NCBI RefSeq assembly: GCF_900312975.1
Contig: NZ_LT990039.1
Span: 1,054,001 to 1,118,000 of the forward strand
Length of the DNA stretch: 64,000 nucleotides
Direction of reading: 5' to 3'
Source: Massilistercora timonensis
GTDB lineage: Bacteria; Bacillota; Clostridia; Lachnospirales; Lachnospiraceae
Shown: piece by piece, positions 15,593 to 23,169 of the stretch
How positions within the stretch are numbered: position 1 is the first letter of the stretch
Layout: each line of letters opens with the position of its first letter
The notes under the pieces: generated by a model
Databases searched by the model: none
What the model was told of the DNA's origin: nothing
Seen by the model: only the letters and a program-made list of their open reading frames with translations
Program-made: the position numbers and the translations under genes

Positions 15593-17311
15593 TTATTCCG
15601 TTTCTTTCCCGGCTTCTCTTTCCGTCTCCGGCTCTATCTCCTTGTGTACCTCAAGGACCGCCTCCTCTACAGTAGGCAGCACCTTCTCATCCCGGATCAG
15701 CGTCCCTTCCCCCAGGAATGCCAGCTGTTCTTCCAGATGCTTTGGCACTTCCGTCAGGTAGAAGTGGATCCCCTGCTTCTCCAGATTGTCCGCTAGGATC
15801 TCCAGACGGTCCGCCGCAGTAAGATCAATGCTGCTGATCGCGCCGCCGTCCACGATCACCGCTTTTGTATCTTCCTTTATGCTGTTCTCAATATCCTGCT
15901 GGAAGATCTTGATATTGGCGAAAAACAGCCGCTCTCCAAACTGATAGACCACCATCTGGTGGATGGGCTCGGCTTCTTCCCGCTCCTGAAGGTTGTAAAG
16001 TCCCTCTTTCTCCGGGATCCTTCCCAGGAAGGCCCTGGGGGGATTGGTCACCTCCACGATCACCTCGGTGATCACCACGATGAAGGACAGAAGCATTCCG
16101 ATCACTACGCCGTACACCGTTCCCAGGAAGAGAACCCCCAGCATAGCCGCCACAAAGATCCAGAAGTCTCTTTTACGCACCTTCCACAGCCGCAGGGCCA
16201 GATGGACTTCCACCACCTTCATCAGCGCGCAGATCACTATCGCCGTCAGAACCGGGACAGGCAGATACTCAATAAACCCGGTCCCTGTAAAGAGCAGGGC
16301 CAGCATAACGATCCCCGCCACTACGGACACCAGCTGGGTGTGCCCGCCGTACTGATCATTCATAGAAGTCCGGGAAATGCTTCCGTTCACCGGGCAGCTT
16401 CCGGTAAGCGCCGCCGCCCCATTGGCCAGGGCACAGGCCAGGATCTCCCGGTTCTCGTTGATCTTATAACCGTTTTTCAGGGCAAATTCATTTTCCGCAA
16501 GCAAAGTCTCTGCCATCACCACTGCAGCCACCATCAGAGATTTTCCCACCACATGGGTGATCTCCACATTCGCGAAATCCGGCAGGATGATCCCGGGAAA
16601 TCCAGGATCCACATGAGACAATAATGCCACATCGTACTGCTCCAGATGAAGGACTGCGGTAAGCCCGGCCCCCGCCGCCATCACGAAGATGGGCATGGGG
16701 AACTTGGGGATGAACCGGGTTGCCGCCAGGATGATCACCAGGGAACATACTCCAAGGAGTAGAGAAACCGAATTGATATCCCGGGCAGTCTCCAGGATAT
16801 GTCCCAGAAGCTCCGGCGCTTCTCCTGCTTCCGCCTTTCCTCCCATAAGCTTGGGGATCTGCATCAGGATGATCTCAACACCGATACCGCTGATAAATCC
16901 CCCCATCACCGGAGAAGAAATGAAATTCACGATCCTGCCTGCCTTCAGAAAATAGAACAGCAAAAGCCACAGGCAGGTAAACAGCGCCATCATCGGCACA
17001 AAGGCCATGGCTTCCGGCGTTCCGCCCACAATGCCAAAAGAGGCGATCGTCGCCCCCGCCAGCGCCGCCGGCGTGGCGTCTACCCCCAGGATGAACTGCC
17101 TGGACCGGGTGACTGCCGCAAAGACGATGATCGGAAGCACCGACCCGTACAGACCATACACCGGCGGCAGGCCGGACACTTCCGCATAACCCATGGCAAT
17201 GGGAATAGATACCGCTGCTATGATGATCCCCACAAAAATATCTTTGGGAAGGTATCGCCAGGAATATCCCCGCAGTGTACAAAACAATCCTTTCGCCTGT
17301 TGCTTCTCCAT
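15593..17311 (-). CDS. SulP family inorganic anion transporter with STAS domain
   Basis: A 572-residue transporter. Residues 20-430 hold the SLC26/SulP membrane core, with AVSIPIAMGYAEVSGLPPVYGLYGS, SPVMGGFISGIGVEIIL and the TGSCPVNGSISRTSMN motif. Residues 450-560 form a cytoplasmic STAS domain (VVYQFGERLFFANI, VIVDGGAISSIDLTAADRLE). Family members carry sulfate, bicarbonate or related anions. The C-terminal tail is Glu-rich. It is monocistronic between tRNA-Pro and arcC. Confidence 0.9.
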   Translation of the reverse strand: MEKQQAKGLFCTLRGYSWRYLPKDIFVGIIIAAVSIPIAMGYAEVSGLPPVYGLYGSVLPIIVFAAVTRSRQFILGVDATPAALAGATIASFGIVGGTPEAMAFVPMMALFTCLWLLLFYFLKAGRIVNFISSPVMGGFISGIGVEIILMQIPKLMGGKAEAGEAPELLGHILETARDINSVSLLLGVCSLVIILAATRFIPKFPMPIFVMAAGAGLTAVLHLEQYDVALLSHVDPGFPGIILPDFANVEITHVVGKSLMVAAVVMAETLLAENEFALKNGYKINENREILACALANGAAALTGSCPVNGSISRTSMNDQYGGHTQLVSVVAGIVMLALLFTGTGFIEYLPVPVLTAIVICALMKVVEVHLALRLWKVRKRDFWIFVAAMLGVLFLGTVYGVVIGMLLSFIVVITEVIVEVTNPPRAFLGRIPEKEGLYNLQEREEAEPIHQMVVYQFGERLFFANIKIFQQDIENSIKEDTKAVIVDGGAISSIDLTAADRLEILADNLEKQGIHFYLTEVPKHLEEQLAFLGEGTLIRDEKVLPTVEEAVLEVHKEIEPETEREAGKETE

Positions 17312-17337
17312 TTCTTTTCCCTCATTCTTCTTTGGTA

Positions 17338-17376
17338 ATAAAAAAGGCTTAACTGCCGTCCCGGAAAGTTAAGCCT
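17338..17376 (-). terminator. Terminator after tRNA-Pro
   Basis: On the minus strand, AGGCTTAACT pairs with AGTTAAGCCT around a CG-rich loop and is followed by TTTTTTATT. Confidence 0.8.
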
Positions 17377-17380
17377 CTGC

Positions 17381-17457
17381 GTCGGGGTAACAGGATTCGA
17401 ACCTGCGACCTCACGGCCCCCAGCCGTGCGCTCTAACCAAACTGAGCCATACCCCGA
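17381..17457 (-). tRNA. tRNA-Pro (anticodon GGG)
   Basis: The minus strand folds into a cloverleaf with acceptor TCGGGGT/ACCCCGA, anticodon stem CACGG/CCGTG with loop CTGGGGG (anticodon GGG), and T-arm GCAGGTTCGAATCCTGT. CCA is not encoded. It has its own terminator. Confidence 0.95.
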
Positions 17458-17586
17458 TAGTGATATTCTATCGAATACCGTCGAAAAATGCAAGCATTAT
17501 TTTTAGTATTCTTTTCCATTAGGATATGCTAGAATAAGATTAATATACGTGAAACCCACGAAATTCACGAAAAAGGAGCGTTTTGT

Positions 17587-18387
17587 ATGAAAATCATTGT
17601 AGTTGCCCCAAGAGGAAAAATGGGCAAACTGATCACCCAGGCCGCCGCCTCAAGCGAAGATCTGGAGCTTGTGGCCGGCCTTGGTCCAAAAGGAAGAGAC
17701 TATATCGGGGAAGATCTGGGTACGGTGGCTATGACCGGCCGCACCCTGGGCGTCCCCGTAACAGACGATCTGGAAAGTGTCATCGACCGCTGCGACGCGA
17801 TCATCGACTTCTCCACCCGGGAGGTATCCCTGGAAGTCCTGGCAGCCGCAGTGGCTCACAAAAAGGCGCTGGTGTGCGGCACCACCGGCTTCTCAGAAGA
17901 TGAGATGGCCCGGTTCCATGAGGCAGCTAAAACCATTCCCATGCTGTACGCCGCCAACACCTCCAAGCTGGTCAATGTAATGAACAAGCTTCTGGAGATG
18001 GTGACCAGAACTGTGGGCGATGAGCTGGATATCGAAATCCTTGAGATGCACGACCAGTGGAAGAAAGACGTACCCAGCGGAACCTCCCGGGAGATGGGAG
18101 AGATCATGGCCCGCGCTCTGGGCAAAGAACTGGAAGACATCGCAGTATACGGCAGGGAAAAAGGCGAAAATCCCCGGAAGCCGGGAACCATCGGTTATCA
18201 CTCCCTGCGGGCCGGCAACATACCCAGCAGCCACACCGTCTACTTCGGCGGACTGGGCGAGCGCCTGGAGATCACCCACCACTCCTACAACTGGGAGTGC
18301 TTCGCCAGGGGCGCCTGCAACTGCGCCGCTTATCTGGAAGGGAAAGAGGCTGGGTTCTATACTATCCAGGATGTACTGAATCTGTAA
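17587..18387 (+). CDS. dapB: 4-hydroxy-tetrahydrodipicolinate reductase
   Basis: A 266-residue NAD(P)H-dependent reductase of the lysine/diaminopimelate pathway. An N-terminal Rossmann fold (IIVVAPRGKMGKLI) is followed by the DapB motifs IIDFSTREVSLE, CGTTGFSE and EMHDQWKKDVPSGTS, and GERLEITH near the C-terminus. GRKMG-type glycine loop is PRGKMG. It has a TAGAAT -10 at 17530 and a ribosome-binding site AAAAAGGAGCG. It supplies the same pathway as dapL and dapF earlier in the window. Confidence 0.95.
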   Translation: MKIIVVAPRGKMGKLITQAAASSEDLELVAGLGPKGRDYIGEDLGTVAMTGRTLGVPVTDDLESVIDRCDAIIDFSTREVSLEVLAAAVAHKKALVCGTTGFSEDEMARFHEAAKTIPMLYAANTSKLVNVMNKLLEMVTRTVGDELDIEILEMHDQWKKDVPSGTSREMGEIMARALGKELEDIAVYGREKGENPRKPGTIGYHSLRAGNIPSSHTVYFGGLGERLEITHHSYNWECFARGACNCAAYLEGKEAGFYTIQDVLNL

Positions 18388-18395
18388 ATGCAGGT

Positions 18396-18918
18396 TATCG
18401 CGCGCCCAAGAGGAAATCAAGCGGCTGCGCAGCAGACATTTGATTTCCTCGGCGCGATACCGACAGAATCAAAGAGTGCGAAGCACGGCAGCCGTGAAAC
18501 GGCTGGATTCTGGAGGTGTGTTTGTCGAGAGGCGGGGACCGGCGATTGCTCCGAGGCTGACGCTTAACCTCCGCAATCATCCGCCCCCCCCGCCTTATCG
18601 CCAACTGTCCCGACAAAGGCCTGACTTGTCAAGATGATTCTGCGGAAGAATACGGAACAGGGAAGCGCATACAGCCTGCTGATAGAAACCATATGGAAGC
18701 ATTAGAATCCATTACAGAAAAACACCTGCGATTTTATGCGAAGATTTGACTTCCAGTCAAATCTGAAAAGAGCCTGAGCAGGGAAATCATCAGATTTCCT
18801 TGCGAATTGCTCTGGCCATGAAATCGCAGGTGTTTTGATGTTAAGGATTCTTTGCGAACCTTTCTGGTTTCTATCAGCAGGCTGTATGCGCTTCCCTGAA
18901 CATTTTTAATTCACAGAA
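18396..18918. repeat. Nested inverted-repeat element, no coding sequence
   Basis: About 520 bases between dapB and the Rpn remnant are built from stems. TATCGCGC/GCGCGATA encloses GAGGAAATCAA/TTGATTTCCTC (18396-18459). CAGAATC/GATTCTG encloses CAGCCGT/ACGGCTG (about 18464-18511). TTTGTCG/CGACAAA encloses GGCGGGG/CCCCGCC (about 18521-18617). A perfect 33-base inverted repeat (18658-18690 with 18866-18898) encloses AAAACACCTGCGATTT/AAATCGCAGGTGTTTT and two further hairpins. No credible open frame is present. It may be a large structured RNA or a palindromic mobile repeat. Confidence 0.7.
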
Positions 18919-18938
18919 TCAGCGCGACAAACCTGAAT

Positions 18939-19561
18939 TTACCAATATTTCTTCATATATTTCTCCGCCTCTTCTTCAGATAACTCATACTTTTCCTGAA
19001 GCTTTTTCAAAACATCCCCTCTGGAAATCGAGAACTCCTGTAACGAAGTAATCAATTGACAGATCCCATAATCATATCCTTCCTGTCTCACAGCCTTTTC
19101 ATAAGCTTCCTGATCAAATCCTTCCAGTACCATCTGTACCACCTCTGCTTTCTGCGCTCTCAGGATATCCGCCAGGACCCCGCCGGCAATACAGCTTTCC
19201 ACCGCCGCTTCCACTGCTCCCTGCAGATCTTGCCCCTTCGCCTGATTCTTCCGGATGGTATCCACGAAGATGGCGTATTCCTCCAGACGTCTGCATTTTT
19301 TCATCAATTCCCGGTTATGCCCATAATTGATATTCAACATCAGTGTCTGACATTCCAGGCAGGGCTCTTTCTCCCCGTTCGGCCGCTGGAAGAGATCTGA
19401 CAGTTTTAAAATCTTCCGGTCCGGTTCCTCCTGGGTTCCATTGTAGAACACGATGTGCTGGGGAAAGGGATATTCCTTGGGCTAAAGACAAAGCGAAACA
19501 GGCGATCCTTGTAGTTACGGTTCGCAGCAGGATATTCCTGAGTATGAAATTGTTGCATCAT
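18939..19561 (-). pseudogene. Rpn family recombination-promoting nuclease / PD-(D/E)XK transposase, internally deleted
   Basis: The minus strand begins with an ATG pair (19556-19561) after AAAGGAGAAAATC, then ANRNYKDRLFRFVF, the conserved Rpn N-terminus. After about 25 codons the frame shifts. From 19484 downward a second frame reads EYPFPQHIVFYNGTQEEPDRKI and continues to the intact C-terminal helical part ending at 18939. The nuclease core between these parts (roughly 100 residues in full-length relatives) is missing. The gene is therefore a deletion remnant. Rpn proteins are PD-(D/E)XK nucleases that promote recA-independent recombination. Confidence 0.8.
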
Positions 19562-19785
19562 TGATTTTCTCCTTTCATTATAGAAAACAAAACAAACCGT
19601 TGCAACCTTTAAGCGAGCTCAAAAAAGGTCTGGAAACAAATGGCGGAAACCGCCGGAAATAAAGGACAGCCGGGAACTCCGGCTGAGGTGGGGAAAAGAA
19701 TTCTCCAGATGATTGTTTGTTTATTATAATGGAAAAAGTCCGGAAAAACAAGGGGCAAAGATGGGCTGCTTACCAACTTTGGATT

Positions 19786-19851
19786 TTCTTAAGAATCTTT
19801 ATAAACATTTTCAGATTCCGACACATTTGAGCCACATCTTTTTTATATAAT
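19786..19851 (+). promoter_or_regulatory. Second copy of the paired-CACATTT promoter
   Basis: TTCTTAAGA at 19786, CACATTT at 19822, CACATCT at 19833 and TATAAT at 19846 reproduce the layout at 6627-6692 with the same distances (51 bases from the first element to the -10, 11 between repeats). Confidence 0.55.
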
Positions 19852-19857
19852 AGCGTT

Positions 19858-19994
19858 AACAACAAATGAAGGCGGCGGCCGTGCTTATGTTTTCTTATCT
19901 GTATGGCTGTCAGTCTTCGCCTAACAACAAGTTCCATTTACATAGATTTTCACCCCTTCGGGCCGGCTGCGAAATGCCGGCCCGCTCTTATTTT
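19858..19994 (+). ncRNA. Candidate small RNA with terminator
   Basis: The transcript from the promoter at 19846 would run about 140 bases and end at the perfect hairpin GGGCCGGC/GCCGGCCC (19960-19983) with a T-rich tail. A 74-codon frame covers part of it but lacks a ribosome-binding site and a recognisable protein. Between the Rpn start (19561) and this promoter, two short hairpins are the only structure seen. Confidence 0.4.
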
Positions 19995-20044
19995 CGACGG
20001 GACTTTATTTTAATTTGGGTATTCCTCTCTTCTGGTACTTATGC

Positions 20045-20107
20045 TATAATACATTACGGTGTTTCTGGAGACGTATCGAAGTGGTCATAACGAGTCGCAC
20101 TCGAAAT
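20045..20107 (+). pseudogene. 5' half of the disrupted tRNA-Ser(CGA) with its promoter
   Basis: A TATAAT box (20045) precedes GGAGACGTATCGAAG at 20067. The tRNA sequence runs to the CTCGAAAT core at 20100-20107 (anticodon loop) and then changes to element DNA. The missing 3' part is at 57038-57083. Joined, the halves make an 87-base tRNA-Ser(CGA) with anticodon stem TCGCA/TGCGG. Confidence 0.85.
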
Positions 20108-20144
20108 CATGTTATTTGCCCCAAAAACTAAATAATTATTAAAT

Positions 20145-20230
20145 GGAGACGTATCGAAGCGGTCATAACGAGCTCGACTCGAAATCGAGTTGTCCGAAAG
20201 GGCACGTGGGTTCGAATCCCACCGTCTCCG
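20145..20230 (+). tRNA. tRNA-Ser (anticodon CGA) carried by the element
   Basis: A complete cloverleaf: acceptor GGAGACG/CGTCTCC with discriminator G, anticodon stem CTCGA/TCGAG with loop CTCGAAA (CGA), a serine-type long variable arm (TTGTCCGAAAGGGCA) and T-arm GTGGGTTCGAATCCCAC. It lies 37 bases inside the left end and differs from the disrupted host copy in the anticodon and variable arms. It has no promoter of its own that I can see; the host promoter at 20045 would read into it. It likely replaces the destroyed tRNA. Confidence 0.93.
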
Positions 20231-20241
20231 CCAACAACAAT

Positions 20242-20275
20242 CCCGCGTAAATCAAGGGTTTACGCGGGTTTTCTT
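20242..20275 (+). terminator. Terminator after the element's tRNA-Ser
   Basis: CCCGCGTAAA pairs with TTTACGCGGG and is followed by TTTTCTT. Confidence 0.8.
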
Positions 20276-20329
20276 ATGTCTTTTTGCGGGTGATTTTGCC
20301 CTGCTGAAAACAGGCAAATCCGGGTGAAT

Positions 20330-20424
20330 GGTGCCCGTGGTGCCCCGATTTGTGGTGCCCTGCGGCAAAATTCTTATACATCTTATTCATAAAAAATGTA
20401 TGCCGTGGTGCCCGAATGGTGCCC
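20330..20424. repeat. GGTGCCC direct repeats, left-end integrase arm sites
   Basis: GGTGCCC occurs at 20330, 20339, 20354, 20407 and 20418. Three copies at 56866, 56875 and 56886 lie near the other end. Clustered direct repeats inside both ends are typical arm-type sites of tyrosine integrases. Confidence 0.6.
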
Positions 20425-20478
20425 GGAACTTCTAAAAGCATATAAAAAGCAGCGTGGAGCTATAAAGAGATACGTCCT

Positions 20479-20958
20479 TTACAGCTCTATTTCGCTGCTT
20501 TTCTTTTTGGCTTTTTTCGGCTCGCTGCCTTTATCCGGCGTGGGCTTCTGCGGGTGCAGGGCTTTGTGGTAGGTTTCAAGGACAGCTTTTTTTCGTTCAA
20601 GTCGTACATTGACGTATTGTGCCGTTACCGCTTCAAGGTTGGTTGAAATACCAAGCGACATACCAATGCCTTTTAGTGTATGCCCCAATATCTCGCCTAC
20701 GGTATAAAAGTCGCCTGTGAGTTGGTGCATATTTGTAGCTGCCGTATGCCGTAAATCATGGAAACGAATGTGCGGCATTTCGAGGTGCCGGATAAGCTGA
20801 CCGAAGTTTGCCGACATTCTATCCCTGCGCTGCGGAGAGCCGTCCGGCTTTGCGATAAAGAGTTTGTTGTCATAGTACACGCCGCCGCTTGCTTCTATCA
20901 ATGCTTTCTGCCGCTCGATTAAATCAAACTGCCGCAGGAAATACGGTAGCGTTGCTAT
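20479..20958 (-). pseudogene. Tyrosine integrase, C-terminal catalytic part only
   Basis: The open frame gives about 159 residues beginning ATLPYFLRQFDLIERQ. It holds the catalytic HDLRHTAAT (H-x-x-R), EILGHT and the nucleophile tyrosine in AQYVNV. The N-terminal arm-binding domain and the first catalytic Arg are missing: a TAG (20959-20961) closes the frame upstream and the sequence there is unrelated. It is next to the left end, so it is probably the integrase of the outer element, inactivated by truncation. Confidence 0.8.
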
Positions 20959-21016
20959 CTACTCCATACCCCCACCGAAAGGCGGTATTTGTTGCGCGTT
21001 CCTTTGATTTTGGACG

Positions 21017-21052
21017 CAAAAAAAGATTGCAGCCGCCATGCGCTGCAATCTC
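21017..21052 (-). terminator. Terminator of the XRE regulator gene
   Basis: On the minus strand, AGATTGCAGC pairs with GCTGCAATCT and is followed by TTTTTTGCG. Confidence 0.8.
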
Positions 21053-21073
21053 CCGATTTCTCATATTGTGAGG

Positions 21074-21436
21074 TTAATCCTCTGCTTTTTCGACTTCCGT
21101 TATCTCCCTTGCTGTTGCGGTTACAATCCGTATGCCTTTATCGCTCATACCGTCCAGCAGCGCGTCAAGCTGCCGCCGCCCGGTGGATTTCTCCGCATTG
21201 CTGTTCGGGAAGAAAAATTGATCTACCGAAATATGATACCGGGTTACAAGGTCATAGAATACCTGTAAACTCGGCTGTTGTCCCTTGTTCTCGATATTCG
21301 CAAGGTAGCGCGGGGAAATATATAACTCGTCGCTTACCTTTTTGCGGCTCTCGCCGTATTCATTTCTCGCGGCTTTTATAGCTGCCCCGAAAGCCTTAAA
21401 GTCGTACAATGGTACGGGTCTTTTTGCCATTTTCAT
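21074..21436 (-). CDS. XRE family helix-turn-helix regulator
   Basis: A 120-residue DNA-binding protein. The HTH is at about residues 17-70 (IKAARNEYGESRKKVSDELYISPRYLANIENKGQQPSLQVFYDLV), followed by HISVDQFFFP, typical of Tn1549-type regulators. A second in-frame ATG two codons later (21430) has better spacing from AGGGTG and may be the true start. It is divergent from the leader-controlled operon and may regulate element genes. Confidence 0.8.
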   Translation of the reverse strand: MKMAKRPVPLYDFKAFGAAIKAARNEYGESRKKVSDELYISPRYLANIENKGQQPSLQVFYDLVTRYHISVDQFFFPNSNAEKSTGRRQLDALLDGMSDKGIRIVTATAREITEVEKAED

Positions 21437-21523
21437 TCACCCTGTTACATTTTACAGTTCACCTTTCTTTTTGGATATGTCCACACAATTCATATCATTA
21501 GGTTAAATACTTCCTGTTGTGTA

Positions 21524-21552
21524 TTGACAGTAGACTGATTTTCTGATAAAAT
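21524..21552 (+). promoter_or_regulatory. Promoter of the leader / KTR / RlmN-like operon
   Basis: TTGACA (21524) and TAAAAT (21547) are separated by exactly 17 bases, 29 bases before the leader peptide start. Confidence 0.8.
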
Positions 21553-21580
21553 AAAATTTATGTAAAAGGAGGCGGCGTTT

Positions 21581-21607
21581 ATGTTGCATAGCATGCGTAT
21601 TAGATAA
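21581..21607 (+). CDS. Leader peptide MLHSMRIR (macrolide-arrest type)
   Basis: An eight-codon frame with the strong ribosome-binding site AAAGGAGGCGG. Its end Arg-Ile-Arg matches the +x+ arrest motif of macrolide-sensing leaders; the ermD leader begins MTHSMRLR and the msr(SA) leader is MTASMRLK. Its coding bases can pair with 21656-21676. Drug-dependent ribosome stalling here would change folding of the downstream attenuators. Confidence 0.7.
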   Translation: MLHSMRIR

Positions 21608-21613
21608 GCATTG

Positions 21614-21652
21614 AAAAAAAGGATTTTCCCATTTTCAACATGGGCTTTTTTG
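21614..21652 (+). terminator. First attenuator hairpin
   Basis: CCCAT (21628) pairs with ATGGG (21640), extended by A-run/T-run pairing, and is followed by CTTTTTT. It lies seven bases after the leader stop, a position suited to transcription attenuation. Confidence 0.55.
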
Positions 21653-21680
21653 TCATGCTTATTTTGCGGATGCTATACAA

Positions 21681-21736
21681 AAAACTAACGACGTATAGAT
21701 ATAGTATAGACATAGTGCAAGCTATGCCTTAGTTTT
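21681..21736 (+). terminator. Second attenuator-like hairpin
   Basis: AAAACTAA (21681) pairs with TTAGTTTT (21729), with GACATAG/CTATGCC as an inner stem. Confidence 0.4.
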
Positions 21737-21760
21737 GTTGTACTGCTCTGTGCATTATAA

Positions 21761-21804
21761 ATGCAGGTCAATGCTCATGTTGAGGATTGACCTGCATTTT
21801 TTTG
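21761..21804 (+). terminator. Strong terminator upstream of the KTR gene
   Basis: ATGCAGGTCAAT pairs perfectly with ATTGACCTGCAT and is followed by seven T. The coding genes lie beyond it, so expression must depend on read-through or antitermination. Confidence 0.75.
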
Positions 21805-21828
21805 TGTAAAAAGGACGAGTGAAATATA

Positions 21829-22014
21829 ATGCTTAAAAAATATTGGATAAAATGTCCGATTTGTAACGGAAAGACGAGAGTTCAAGTATTTCATAATACT
21901 GTATTAAAAGATTTTCCTCTTTTCTGCCCTAAATGCAAATTGACGCATATCATTGATGTAGAAAAATTAGAGATTGTAATCAAAAATACAGAAAAACAAA
22001 CTTTTATTATTTAG
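21829..22014 (+). CDS. Cysteine-rich KTR domain protein
   Basis: A 61-residue zinc-ribbon-like protein with KCPICNGKTRVQV and FCPKCKLTHIIDV. The KTR segment is the family's name motif. Such proteins are frequent beside resistance genes in Firmicute conjugative elements; function is unknown. It is 16 bases upstream of the RlmN-like gene and A+T-rich like it, so the two form one operon of foreign composition. Confidence 0.85.
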   Translation: MLKKYWIKCPICNGKTRVQVFHNTVLKDFPLFCPKCKLTHIIDVEKLEIVIKNTEKQTFII

Positions 22015-22030
22015 AAGAAAGGATATAAAA

Positions 22031-23014
22031 ATGAAACGTTTACCTAAATATACGCCTGCGGAAGTACGGAATGATCCATACGGATTTACTTACAAAGAAA
22101 TGTCGGAAGTTATTGGCGAGAATGAAGCAAAAGCCTTATATGAAGAATTATATAAGCAATTACCACGCAAAAAAAATCTATCAATGTTGGTAAAAAATAT
22201 TTGCAAAAGCAGTGATACTGAAAAGTATGTTTACGAACTGAAAGACAACAAATACATTGAAACGGTTTTTATCAAGCGGCGAGATGGTGGAACTGTTTGC
22301 GTGAGCACACAAGTCGGTTGTCCTGTTGGTTGTATTTTTTGTGAGTCCGGGCGAAATGGCTTTGTTCGTAATCTAACATCGTCAGAAATCGTACAACAGA
22401 TTATATTGTTGCGTCGAAAAGTAAACCGTATCGTTTTTATGGGTATGGGAGAGCCTTTATTCAATTATGACAACTTGATAAAAGCAATCCATATTCTCCG
22501 AGATAGATATGGGCTCAACTTTCCAACCGACGGCATTACCATATCAACAGTTGGTCCGGTCGATCAATTAAAAAAATTGCGCGAGGAACATCTTAAAATT
22601 CAGTTGACAATATCTTTACACGCAGCAACACAATCTGCAAGAAATCGTATTATTCCTCACATGCGCATATATGCTATTGAAGATGTTGTTAAGCAAGCCT
22701 TATCCTATTCTGAAAGGCATAATCGCAAAATTGTCTTTGCGTATTTGCTTTTACCGGGTATAAATGACCGGCCCTCAGATGTAAGACAACTTGCAAAATG
22801 GTTTCGGGGCAAAAAAGTTATGATTAACGTGTTACAATACAACCCAACAAGCAATTCAAGAATTAAAGCACCACAGAAACGGGAAATAGTTGCATTCAAA
22901 CATCAATTAGAGCAAGCAGGACTTGAAGTTACTATGAGAGTTTCTCATGGCAGAGAGATTAACGCGGCTTGTGGACAGTTAGCTAACACATATAATAAAT
23001 TCAAAAAAAAATGA
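22031..23014 (+). CDS. RlmN/Cfr-family radical SAM rRNA methyltransferase
   Basis: A 327-residue protein with the CxxxCxxC cluster (C97, C101, C104 in GCPVGCIFC). The two catalytic cysteines of the RlmN/Cfr mechanism are also present: C90 (GTVCVSTQ) and C314 (NAACGQL). FMGMGEPLFNY and SLHAATQSARNRIIP are further family motifs. The family methylates A2503 of 23S rRNA at C2 (RlmN) or C8 (Cfr, which gives multidrug resistance). The Cys region reads more like RlmN, but CESGRNG is unusual. Its mobile location and macrolide-type leader suggest a resistance role, not proven. It is A+T-rich compared with the host. Confidence 0.85.
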   Translation: MKRLPKYTPAEVRNDPYGFTYKEMSEVIGENEAKALYEELYKQLPRKKNLSMLVKNICKSSDTEKYVYELKDNKYIETVFIKRRDGGTVCVSTQVGCPVGCIFCESGRNGFVRNLTSSEIVQQIILLRRKVNRIVFMGMGEPLFNYDNLIKAIHILRDRYGLNFPTDGITISTVGPVDQLKKLREEHLKIQLTISLHAATQSARNRIIPHMRIYAIEDVVKQALSYSERHNRKIVFAYLLLPGINDRPSDVRQLAKWFRGKKVMINVLQYNPTSNSRIKAPQKREIVAFKHQLEQAGLEVTMRVSHGREINAACGQLANTYNKFKKK

Positions 23015-23041
23015 TTAAAAGTGCCAGACGCATAGACGCAG

Positions 23042-23089
23042 AGCCGATAACGCATTAGGTCAAAAAACCTATGTGTTATCGGCTTTTTT
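23042..23089 (+). terminator. Terminator of the RlmN-like operon
   Basis: AGCCGATAACGCATTAGGT pairs with ACCTATGTGTTATCGGCT, one G-T and few mismatches, followed by six T. Confidence 0.85.
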
Positions 23090-23169
23090 ATTTAATATTG
23101 CGCAAAAGCCGCTGTTCCCTATTATAGAATGGATTGCGGGTAGTGTATTAAAGTCGCCCTTTTTTAAGG

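Noticed and set aside
18395-18637. Short frames on both strands in the inverted-repeat element
   Set aside because: They arise from palindromic sequence, have no start signals and resemble no protein.
19866-20090. A 74-residue plus-strand protein
   Set aside because: No ribosome-binding site, and it runs through a perfect terminator hairpin and the tRNA promoter; the region fits a small RNA.
22031-23014. Firm assignment as Cfr
   Set aside because: The cysteine region (CVSTQVGCPVGC) is nearer to RlmN than to Cfr (CISSQCGCNFGC), so only the joint family is claimed.
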